Shown: positions 1-4,996 of the stretch, piece after piece
Position numbering within the stretch: position 1 is the stretch's first letter
How the letters are laid out: each line of letters opens with the position of its first letter
Assembly (NCBI GenBank): GCA_934371475.1
Contig: CAKRNX010000093.1
Location: forward strand, 1 to 8,720
Length of the DNA: 8,720 nucleotides
Direction: 5' to 3'
Origin: an uncultured Lachnospiraceae bacterium
Lineage (GTDB): Bacteria > Bacillota > Clostridia > Lachnospirales > Lachnospiraceae
The notes under the pieces: model-generated
Seen by the model: the letters and a program-made list of their open reading frames with translations, nothing else
The model's database searches: none
Told to the model about the DNA's origin: nothing
Position numbers and translations under genes: made by a program

Positions 1-368
1 CCTGATACCATACCGTCTGCATCGCCCATTTTTACCATCATTACACCGTAGTACAGATACTGATTGAGCAGGATCTCTTTTGCCTGTTCCGGGGTCATGC
101 CCTTTTTCTGTCTCAGTTCTACCAGTTTGTCGATATAGGCTGCTGTTCTGTCAGAAGTAGCGGGATCAACAACTTTAGCACCGGAAATATCCAGACCCTC
201 GCTGCCTTTCTTTACTGCTTCATCACTTCCTACAATAATAATATCTGCAATGCCTTCTTTTAAAATCTGCGCTGCAGCTTCATAAGTTCTTCTGTCTTCA
301 GACTCCGGAAGAACGATCGTTTTTTTGCAGGCTTTTGCTTTTTCTTTAATTACGTCAATAAATCCCAT
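1..368 (-). CDS. pta: Phosphate acetyltransferase, N-terminal part (cut by window edge)
   Basis: Pta interconverts acetyl-CoA plus phosphate and acetyl phosphate plus CoA in the cytoplasm; with acetate kinase it gives ATP from acetate production in fermenters. Seen: 122 codons read leftwards from an ATG at 368-366 and run off the window without a stop. The N-terminus MGFIDVIKEKAKACKKTIVLPESEDRR carries the family's VLPE start strand, and residues 115-122 read DADGMVSG, a strongly conserved Pta segment. The family short form (about 330 residues, no regulatory N-terminal domain) begins exactly like this, so about two thirds of the gene lie outside. The start is supported by AAAGGAGT at 384-377, 8 nt upstream. 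The gene is divergent from tmcAL and has its own promoter at 407-435. A related phosphate butyryltransferase is less likely given the DADGMVSG segment. Confidence 0.94.
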   Translation of the reverse strand, partial: MGFIDVIKEKAKACKKTIVLPESEDRRTYEAAAQILKEGIADIIIVGSDEAVKKGSEGLDISGAKVVDPATSDRTAAYIDKLVELRQKKGMTPEQAKEILLNQYLYYGVMMVKMGDADGMVS

Positions 369-406
369 GATCAATGACTCCTTTCGTATTTTTCTGCGTT
401 ATTTCA

Positions 407-435
407 ATTATAAACCATTTTATTTTTCCATACAA
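407..435 (-). promoter_or_regulatory. Sigma-A-type promoter of pta
   Basis: Read on the minus strand: -35 TTGTAT (435-430), a 17-bp spacer, and a perfect -10 TATAAT (412-407). Transcription would begin near 400, giving a leader of about 30 nt to the pta ATG at 368. Box match and spacing are seen; use of the site is inferred. Confidence 0.75.
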
Positions 436-505
436 GACATAAATTGCCATGAACTCATAAAAAAACACACGCTGTGCTGCTGTCCCCTGAAGCACTTTCT
501 TTGTC

Positions 506-534
506 TTGTTCTCTCCGTTTCTTTCTGTTAAAAT
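506..534 (+). promoter_or_regulatory. Sigma-A-type promoter of tmcAL
   Basis: -35 TTGTTC (506-511), a 17-bp spacer and -10 TAAAAT (529-534). Transcription would start near 541, about 73 nt before the tmcAL ATG. The 245-bp region 369-613 holds this and the pta promoter, with their -35 boxes about 70 bp apart. A 7-nt inverted repeat, AGAGTGC (537-543) and GCACTCT (581-587), brackets most of the leader; it is a weak candidate for a leader fold. Confidence 0.6.
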
Positions 535-613
535 ACAGAGTGCAAATACATGACACGCATCTCACAGCAAGAATACCGGGGCACTCTTGAAGAAAATTTT
601 CCGGAGGAATTTT

Positions 614-1852
614 ATGAATATCGTAGGAATCATCGCCGAATATAATCCGTTTCACACCGGACATGCCTACCAGCTGCGGAAAGCCCGCGAGGAAGGAAAC
701 GCTGATTTTATCGTCATCGTAATGAGTCCGGACTTTGTCCAGCGCGGCGAACCGGCTCTTTTTGACAAATATACCCGTGCCCGCATGGCTCTCATGAACG
801 GTGCGGATCTTGTACTGGAACTGCCCGTCTGGTGTGCCTGCGGCAGTGCGGAATATTTTGCCGAAGGCGCCATTGCTCTGCTCGACAGTCTCGGGGTCAT
901 TACTCAGCTGTGCTTTGGCTGCGAGTCCGAAGATCCATCCCTTTTTATCCCCGCCGCATCCATTCTGAACAGTGAGCCCGATGCTTACCGGCTCTCTCTT
1001 CAAAAAGCGCTGCGGCATGGCAGAAGTTTTCCACAAGCCCGCGCACAGGCGCTGACTCAACAGCTGCACCAGCTTTTTCCCGAAAAAGAAACGGTATGGG
1101 ATGTATTTCTCTCATCGCCAAACAATATTCTCGGAATCGAATACTGCAGAAGTCTGCTGCACCGCCGCTCCTCCATTCGGATCCTTCCGGTTCATCGAAA
1201 AGGCAGCCTGTTTTCCAGCACAGCGCTCGATGGGTCCTACTGTTCTGCCACCGCCATGCGAAAGGGCATAATGCAGCACAGTTCCCGCGTCCTGCACTAT
1301 GTGCCCGATAACTGTCATACCTTGTTTCAGGAATCCTGCCGTTACCCGGTTACTTCCACGGACCTGATGCCATGGATCATCTACTGTCTTCTTCGCAGCG
1401 ACCATTATGAACAGATCCTCGATATCAGTCCGGATCTGTCTGACCGGATACGCAAATTTCGTTTTGCAGCTGCCGGTCATTCCTATGAAGAACTGGTATC
1501 TCTGCTTAAAACAAAACAGATCACAGAAGCGCGGATCCGCAGAGCGCTGCTTCATCTGGTACTGAACATTACCGATGACCTGATACAGGAATTTACTGAC
1601 AGCCGCACAGTTCCCTATGCCCGGCTCCTCGGTTTTCGCAGAACGGCCGGCCCTCTGCTTCACCAGATCAAACAGCAGAGCACCATCCCTCTGCTCGCAC
1701 GTACCTCTGATGCCGCTTCCCTGCTGACATCACCCGGACAGCGCCTGCTGGATGCCGACTTTTCCGCCTCCCATTTTTATCGGAGCATCCTTGCTTCCCG
1801 GTATGGAGTCCCGTTTCGCACAGAATATGAGCAGAGCCCTGTCATTTTATAA
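614..1852 (+). CDS. tmcAL: tRNA(Met) cytidine acetate ligase (TmcAL)
   Basis: TmcAL (former YlbM family) activates free acetate with ATP to acetyl-adenylate and transfers the acetyl group to the wobble cytidine 34 of elongator tRNA-Met, giving ac4C. Seen: 412 residues, close to the family's usual length. EYNPFHTGH at 9-17 is the HxGH nucleotidyltransferase signature; residues 37-47 read MSPDFVQRGEP, matching the conserved MSGxFxQRGEP block except for Pro in place of Gly; GADLVLELP is at 63-71; SATAMR is at 211-216. The ATG at 614 is preferred over an in-frame ATG at 587 because GGAGG sits at 603-607, about 6 nt upstream, and the family begins directly with the strand leading to EYNPFH. The gene is divergent from pta, whose pathway produces acetate. 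I see no clear terminator before traX, 94 bp downstream, so readthrough is plausible. Confidence 0.93.
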   Translation: MNIVGIIAEYNPFHTGHAYQLRKAREEGNADFIVIVMSPDFVQRGEPALFDKYTRARMALMNGADLVLELPVWCACGSAEYFAEGAIALLDSLGVITQLCFGCESEDPSLFIPAASILNSEPDAYRLSLQKALRHGRSFPQARAQALTQQLHQLFPEKETVWDVFLSSPNNILGIEYCRSLLHRRSSIRILPVHRKGSLFSSTALDGSYCSATAMRKGIMQHSSRVLHYVPDNCHTLFQESCRYPVTSTDLMPWIIYCLLRSDHYEQILDISPDLSDRIRKFRFAAAGHSYEELVSLLKTKQITEARIRRALLHLVLNITDDLIQEFTDSRTVPYARLLGFRRTAGPLLHQIKQQSTIPLLARTSDAASLLTSPGQRLLDADFSASHFYRSILASRYGVPFRTEYEQSPVIL

Positions 1853-1946
1853 AAAGCAGCCTTCTTTAATAACCATTGCTACCCCATCATTTTAATTGTG
1901 TTAAAAACGGCAGCTGTTGCTGCAGAAAGGATTTTCTTAGTTCATT

Positions 1947-2672
1947 ATGGAAACTTCTATCAGACAAAAATTTGGACTCTCCGGCAGTACACTAAAGATT
2001 ATTGCCATTATTTCAATGCTGATCGATCACACCGGCGCAACCGTAGTCCGGGCGCTGATACGGCTGCCTTCCGTGACTGCCAATCCGGATACCCTGCGGA
2101 TGGTTCAGGATCTCTACACTCTGATGCGCAAAATCGGCCGCATCGCCTTTCCACTCTTCTGTTTTCTTCTGGTGGAAGGCTTTCTGCACACGCATGATGT
2201 CAAAAAATATGCTCAGCGCATGTTTCTCTTTGCACTGATTTCAGAGATCCCCTTTGACTTTGCGCTGAAACCCAGCTGGTTTTATCCCTCCAAGCAAAAT
2301 GTCTATTTCACTCTGCTGATCGGACTGCTGGTTCTCTGGGGTATCCAGACCTGCTGCGGCAAGGTTATCCCGCAGCTGCTGATCCTGACCGGAGGTCTGC
2401 TGGCCGCCGCCCTGCTCAAGACAGACTACAGCTATAAGGGTGTATTTCTGATCGAGGTGCTCTACCTGTTCCGCTTTTCCCGCATTTATCAGTGTCTGGG
2501 AGGGGCGGCCGCAATTTCTTGGGAAATGCCCGCACCGGCGGCTTTCCTGCCGGTTTACTTTTACAATGGCAAGAGAGGAATTTCTCTGAAATATTTCTTC
2601 TACTGGTTCTATCCGGTTCATCTGCTGATACTGGGCTTTATTACCAAGGTGATCATTCCGATGTTTCGTTAG
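1947..2672 (+). CDS. TraX-family integral membrane protein
   Basis: A 241-residue hydrophobic protein with several membrane segments, roughly 15-35, 64-81, 91-107, 118-134, 139-156, 164-180 and 216-236. Family hallmarks visible: DHTG at 27-30 in the first segment, RIAFPLFCFLLVEGF at 65-79, and a C-terminal KYFFYWFYPVHLLIL at 215-229. The founder, F-plasmid TraX, acetylates the N-terminus of pilin; chromosomal TraX relatives in Clostridia have no established substrate, so only the family is called. An in-frame TAG at 1938-1940 excludes an upstream ATG. The nearest Shine-Dalgarno-like run, AGAAAGGA at 1924-1931, lies about 16 nt from the ATG, longer than ideal, so initiation may be weak. A small hairpin, GCAGC TGTT GCTGC at 1910-1923, sits just before it. 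I see no convincing promoter in 1853-1946, which suggests co-transcription with tmcAL. Confidence 0.85.
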   Translation: METSIRQKFGLSGSTLKIIAIISMLIDHTGATVVRALIRLPSVTANPDTLRMVQDLYTLMRKIGRIAFPLFCFLLVEGFLHTHDVKKYAQRMFLFALISEIPFDFALKPSWFYPSKQNVYFTLLIGLLVLWGIQTCCGKVIPQLLILTGGLLAAALLKTDYSYKGVFLIEVLYLFRFSRIYQCLGGAAAISWEMPAPAAFLPVYFYNGKRGISLKYFFYWFYPVHLLILGFITKVIIPMFR

Positions 2673-2680
2673 GGTATGTT

Positions 2681-2734
2681 TGAACGCAGTCGCAAAACGA
2701 CTGCGTTCATGAGCAAACTGCGAAAGCAGCTTGC
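2681..2734. repeat. Tandem hairpins just after traX
   Basis: Eight bases after the traX stop begins a perfect 12-bp inverted repeat: TGAACGCAGTCG (2681-2692), loop CAAAA, CGACTGCGTTCA (2698-2709). A second hairpin follows at once: GCAAACTGC (2713-2721), a GAAA tetraloop, GCAGCTTGC (2726-2734), with one mismatch in 9. Neither has a T-run directly after it on either strand, so neither is a textbook intrinsic terminator. They may protect the traX mRNA 3' end or be a dispersed palindromic element; the sequence alone does not decide. Confidence 0.6.
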
Positions 2735-2787
2735 GAATATCCGCTTTACAAAGACTTTTTGCTTTGGCTGCTTTTCATAATTAAAAA

Positions 2788-2821
2788 AGCCTGTGGAAAA
2801 TATTATTTATTTTCCCAGGCT
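2788..2821. terminator. Bidirectional intrinsic terminator between traX and the 85-residue gene
   Basis: A 14-bp stem with one bulged T: AGCCTG (2788-2793), bulge 2794, GGAAAATA (2795-2802), loop TTATT, TATTTTCC (2808-2815), CAGGCT (2816-2821). On the minus strand it is followed directly by TTTTTTAATT, an excellent U-tract, so it ends the transcript of the 85-residue gene. On the plus strand the tail is CATTTTATTT, adequate for traX. The stretch 2822-2966 that follows shows nothing convincing; a 24-codon minus-strand frame at 2841-2915 lacks a good ribosome binding site. Confidence 0.85.
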
Positions 2822-2966
2822 CATTTTATTTCCGTAAATATCAAACTATAAATCTATTCTTTCGCGGATCTTGCAGACTGACACAAAAGGCAAATTTTTC
2901 CACTGCCTGCAGCATATCATTTGCTTTCTTCTGTTCTGCCGTATGACATCATGCAAGAACACCCCG

Positions 2967-3224
2967 TTATCCTTCTACTACCAGAAACCTTCCGTCCGGC
3001 AGCTCAAACACTTCACTGGCTTCCCGGATCTCCTCATCCGACATGCCGGAAGCGTCCATATTTTCCTTAAAATATCGTTTTAATTCTTTGAATGTGTGAA
3101 ATACCATCGCCATGCAGTCTTCCAGAAAGTAATCCGCTTCCTCCAGAGTCTCTGCCACCGGCTCATCAAACAGCTGCTCCTGGTGCTCCAGGAATGTTTT
3201 CAAGCACATCTCATCATATGTCAT
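2967..3224 (-). CDS. Small acidic protein of unknown function (85 residues)
   Basis: I do not recognise a family I can name with confidence. Seen: 85 residues, rich in Glu and Asp with few basic residues, no signal peptide and no membrane segment, so probably cytosolic. It is largely helical in appearance: MTYDEMCLKTFLEHQEQLFDE, then a Glu-rich helix around 25-55, a short GMSDEEIREA turn-helix around 59-68, and a C-terminal hairpin-like LPDGRFLVVEG. Translation is well supported: CAGGAGGAAAAAT precedes the ATG at 3224-3222, with GGAGG at 3235-3231 and good spacing. A strong terminator lies downstream at 2788-2821. The 5' side is unusual: a possible 11-codon leader ORF and two hairpins (3257-3310). 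It may be expressed alone or by readthrough from the HAD gene 233 bp upstream. Coding status looks real; function is unknown. Confidence 0.75.
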   Translation of the reverse strand: MTYDEMCLKTFLEHQEQLFDEPVAETLEEADYFLEDCMAMVFHTFKELKRYFKENMDASGMSDEEIREASEVFELPDGRFLVVEG

Positions 3225-3256
3225 ATTTTTCCTCCTGCTGCTCTATTTTTTTATTC

Positions 3257-3276
3257 AAGAATGTCTCTGCATTCTT
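3257..3276. repeat. Inverted repeat in the leader of the 85-residue gene
   Basis: AAGAATG (3257-3263), loop TCTCTG, CATTCTT (3270-3276): a perfect 7-bp stem. On the minus strand it spans the stop codon of the possible leader ORF (TAA, 3277-3275) and lies about 20 nt before the Shine-Dalgarno of the 85-residue gene. On that strand it is followed by GAATAAAAAAA and not by a T-run, so it is not an intrinsic terminator for that transcript. Confidence 0.5.
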
Positions 3277-3310
3277 ACTGTGAAGTACGCGTCATGCATC
3301 TGCATGACAT
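3275..3310 (-). CDS. Possible 11-codon leader ORF
   Basis: Minus-strand frame MSCRCMTRTSQ, 11 codons then TAA, preceded by CAGGAGAAAT with GGAG a proper distance from the ATG at 3310-3308. It ends 50 nt before the ATG of the 85-residue gene. Two Cys and two Arg codons occur in 11, and a perfect palindrome (3291-3308) covers its first codons. Its ribosome binding site and ATG belong to a segment nearly identical to the ydcF start region. It could be a regulatory leader peptide or merely the residue of a duplicated initiation region; the short length makes the coding call weak. Confidence 0.25.
   Translation of the reverse strand: MSCRCMTRTSQ
3291..3308. repeat. Perfect palindrome inside the possible leader ORF
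   Basis: GTCATGCA (3291-3298), TC, TGCATGAC (3301-3308): perfect 8-nt arms around 2 nt. In RNA it could form a stem of about 7 bp directly after the ATG of the possible leader ORF; in DNA it could be a dimeric-protein operator. Nothing in the sequence separates these readings. Confidence 0.5.
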
Positions 3311-3342
3311 ATTTCTCCTGCGCACCTCTGCAATCCTACCGT
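3308..3342 (-). repeat. Copy A of a repeated translation-start segment
   Basis: On the minus strand this segment ends in an ATG and carries the core ATTGCAGAGGTGCGCAGGAG. The segment at 4836-4874, which is the real start region of ydcF, has the same 20-nt core with a single change (TGCGC to TACGC). Similarity begins at a CGG-AGG block and stops exactly at the ATG; beyond it the sequences are unrelated. By composition alone, a 19-of-20 match in a window this size is not expected by chance. Confidence 0.7.
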
Positions 3343-3351
3343 AACCCAACC

Positions 3352-3385
3352 TGTTCTTACACAAGAACAAAAGTGCGCTTCGCAC
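3352..3385 (-). terminator. Weak terminator-like hairpins downstream of the HAD gene
   Basis: Read on the minus strand after the HAD stop: GTGCG (3385-3381), AAG, CGCAC (3377-3373), followed by TTTTGTTCTTG, then a second hairpin TGTTCTT (3369-3363), GTGT, AAGAACA (3358-3352). The first is only 5 bp with a 3-nt loop, so termination would be partial at best. It is the only terminator-like structure between the HAD gene and the 85-residue gene in the 233-bp spacer 3225-3457. Confidence 0.35.
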
Positions 3386-3457
3386 ACCCCGCGAATCACT
3401 GCTTTGGCAGCACAGCTTTTATTCCGCCTGCGCTATGCAGACACAGAATTACCGAAT

Positions 3458-4249
3458 TTATCGCTGCAGCAGCGTGCGCAACACCTTAAGCACGCCATCA
3501 TGCTCGTTGCTTTCCGCAATGTATCTGGCCGCCTGCTTTGCCTCATCTCTGGCGTTGGCCACCGCATAACTCTCCCCTGCACGCAGCAGCATACCAATAT
3601 CATTATTATTGTCCCCGAACGCCATGGTCTCTTCTTTGCTGATACGCATCAGGTCCTGAATCCGTGCCAGCGCATTGCCCTTGTCCACATCGTTTCGCAC
3701 AAAATCCATCCAGTGAACCCCGGCGGCCATAATATGAACTCTGTCTCCAAAACGCTTCTTTGCCTCAGCAACCTTGCGCCCCGCATCTCCCCGAAAATAA
3801 ACGGATGCTTTCACAATCGGCTCATTCAATGTCAGAAGATCTTCCATCTGATCACATTCCATCTGATACCCATTGCGCAGCATATTCAGGAAGGTCTGGT
3901 CTTTCGTCTCCGTATAGGCCTTCCACGGCGTGTTTACAATTCCAAAGCCTTCTTTTTCCCCTCTCATATACGCAACAATCTCTTCCAGCAGCGGCCGGTC
4001 CATGGCGCTGCACTCAATCTCACGGCCGCGGCAGGTCACATATCCTCCATTCTCGGCAATAAAAATCACATCGTTGGCAACCGGCTCAAAAAAGCGATGC
4101 AGACTCACAAACTGACGTCCGCTGGCCGCCACAAAAATAATCCCCTTTTTCTTCAGCTCTTTGATCGTCTCAATCAGCTCCGGATTCAGGCAGGGGCTTC
4201 CCTCTGGCACCAGAGTCCCGTCCACGTCCGACGCAATCAGTTTAATCAT
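3458..4249 (-). CDS. Cof-type HAD-IIB hydrolase (sugar-phosphate/flavin-phosphate phosphatase type)
   Basis: A 263-residue cytosolic phosphatase of the HAD superfamily, subclass IIB; relatives act on sugar phosphates, FMN or pyridoxal phosphate, and the substrate cannot be read from sequence. All four motifs are present: motif I DVDGTL with nucleophile D8 and acid/base D10; motif II AASGR with S43; motif III lysine K190 in KGNAL; motif IV GDNNND at 212-217 for magnesium binding. The C2-type cap lies between motifs II and III, roughly residues 80-185. The ATG at 4249-4247 is chosen because GGAGGG precedes it and the protein then begins one short strand before motif I; a longer in-frame opening (to 4405) would run back through the end of ydcF. 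It follows ydcF by 16 bp, so the two are almost certainly co-transcribed. Length and motifs are normal for the family. Confidence 0.92.
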   Translation of the reverse strand: MIKLIASDVDGTLVPEGSPCLNPELIETIKELKKKGIIFVAASGRQFVSLHRFFEPVANDVIFIAENGGYVTCRGREIECSAMDRPLLEEIVAYMRGEKEGFGIVNTPWKAYTETKDQTFLNMLRNGYQMECDQMEDLLTLNEPIVKASVYFRGDAGRKVAEAKKRFGDRVHIMAAGVHWMDFVRNDVDKGNALARIQDLMRISKEETMAFGDNNNDIGMLLRAGESYAVANARDEAKQAARYIAESNEHDGVLKVLRTLLQR

Positions 4250-4265
4250 AAACCCTCCTTCTCCA

Positions 4266-4838
4266 CTACAGTTCAAGATGCTCCCGCATAATCTCATGGA
4301 ACTGCGTTCCGCACCGCTCCACCTCTCCCAGCACCACATCAATCTTTTCCGGATCCAGATACCAGGTATTTCGTCCGATCCCCCTAGTTTCCACAGGGCT
4401 GACAATCAGTTCTGTTTCAGGAAACTGCTCCTGATAATACATCAGGCACCGCCTGGCATGAAACGCCTGGCAGGAGAGAATCGCACGCCTGATATGCATT
4501 CCTGCCTTCTCCAGCACCTCTCTGGAGCGGATGGCATTCTCATAGGTAAAAGTAGCCCTGTCTTCCCTCAAAATCGCCGTCTTCGGTACTCCGTTCGCTG
4601 TCAGAATGTGGCAAAGGTACTCCCACTCGCTCTGCTCCGGCCCGCTAAACTGACCTTCCAGAATGCTGTATCTGCCTGACGGAAGGATCCATTCAGCCCA
4701 TCCTTCCCGGTAAAGTGCCGCCGCATGCAGCGCAGCTTCCGGATAATGTCCGCCCGGCACAAAGATCACATCCGCCTGCTGCAGCAGATGCTCAACAAAA
4801 ATAAAATCGGTAATTCCCTGGTAAAATTTCTCCGGCAT
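4266..4838 (-). CDS. YdcF-family (DUF218) protein
   Basis: A 190-residue member of the YdcF/DUF218 family. Family features visible: ADVIFVPGG at 22-30 (strand plus glycine turn of the Rossmann-like fold), LPSGRYS around residue 60, ATFTYENA (the conserved T-x-E-N block), and SCQAFHARRC before YYQEQFPE. E. coli YdcF binds S-adenosylmethionine, and other relatives (SanA, ElyC) affect envelope integrity; no reaction is firmly assigned. Unlike SanA and ElyC, this protein has no N-terminal membrane anchor, so it should be cytosolic. The ATG at 4838-4836 is preferred because GGAGG lies just upstream (4849-4844 area) and the further upstream in-frame extension would run through the glnS terminator. 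The start region matches copy A at 3308-3342. It leads a two-gene unit with the HAD phosphatase 16 bp downstream. Confidence 0.88.
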   Translation of the reverse strand: MPEKFYQGITDFIFVEHLLQQADVIFVPGGHYPEAALHAAALYREGWAEWILPSGRYSILEGQFSGPEQSEWEYLCHILTANGVPKTAILREDRATFTYENAIRSREVLEKAGMHIRRAILSCQAFHARRCLMYYQEQFPETELIVSPVETRGIGRNTWYLDPEKIDVVLGEVERCGTQFHEIMREHLEL

Positions 4839-4874
4839 ATTTTCCTCCTGCGTACCTCTGCAATCCCTGCCGGA
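4836..4874 (-). repeat. Copy B of the repeated translation-start segment (ydcF start)
   Basis: Minus strand, ending in the ydcF ATG, with core ATTGCAGAGGTACGCAGGAG. It differs from copy A (3308-3342) at one base within 20, plus small indels on both sides. The start of the 85-residue gene (3224-3240) shares only the 3' part, GCAGGAGGAAAAATATG, which alone could be ordinary ribosome-binding-site convergence. Confidence 0.7.
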
Positions 4875-4883
4875 GGCTTTTTG

Positions 4884-4910
4884 TTTCACAGGACGCAATT
4901 TTCTGTGAAA
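4884..4910. repeat. Inverted repeat between the glnS terminator and ydcF
   Basis: TTTCACAG (4884-4891), 11-nt loop, CTGTGAAA (4903-4910): a perfect 8-bp stem. On the minus strand it begins inside the U-tract of the glnS terminator and is followed by CAAAAAGCC, so it is not itself a terminator. It lies about 46 nt before the ydcF ATG and could be a leader structure for transcripts reading through, or an operator. Confidence 0.5.
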
Positions 4911-4976
4911 GAAAAACCGGGTACAGATCCCGGCGGTTTTCTTTCCAGGAAACCACCCGGACTTCCGCACCCGGTT
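4905..4976 (-). terminator. Intrinsic terminator of glnS
   Basis: Twenty bases after the glnS stop: AACCGGGT (4976-4969) pairs with ACCCGGTT (4922-4915), a perfect 8-bp outer stem, and the minus strand continues TTTTCTTTC as the U-tract. The interior (about 46 nt) can fold into a second hairpin, CCGG...GGTTT against AAAACC...CCGG with a small internal loop, so the structure is long. It separates glnS from ydcF, although the structure may be leaky because no clear separate ydcF promoter is visible downstream of it. Confidence 0.75.
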
Positions 4977-4996
4977 CTGTCTTTTTCTCGTTATGA

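Noticed and set aside
455..1069. A 204-codon minus-strand open frame across the start of tmcAL
   Set aside because: It overlaps both promoters and the conserved N-terminal motifs of TmcAL on the opposite strand; a frame shadow.
2841..2915. A 24-codon minus-strand ORF between the 85-residue gene and its terminator
   Set aside because: The composition looks somewhat protein-like, but only a weak purine run precedes the ATG and nothing else supports it; most likely 3' UTR.
3404..4291. Long plus-strand open frames over the HAD and ydcF genes
   Set aside because: They are antisense to genes with complete catalytic motifs, lack ribosome binding sites and resemble no protein I know.
4839..4970. 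N-terminal extension of YdcF by 44 codons
   Set aside because: It would be encoded by the glnS terminator and the 4884-4910 hairpin; the internal ATG has a strong Shine-Dalgarno and a family-like start.
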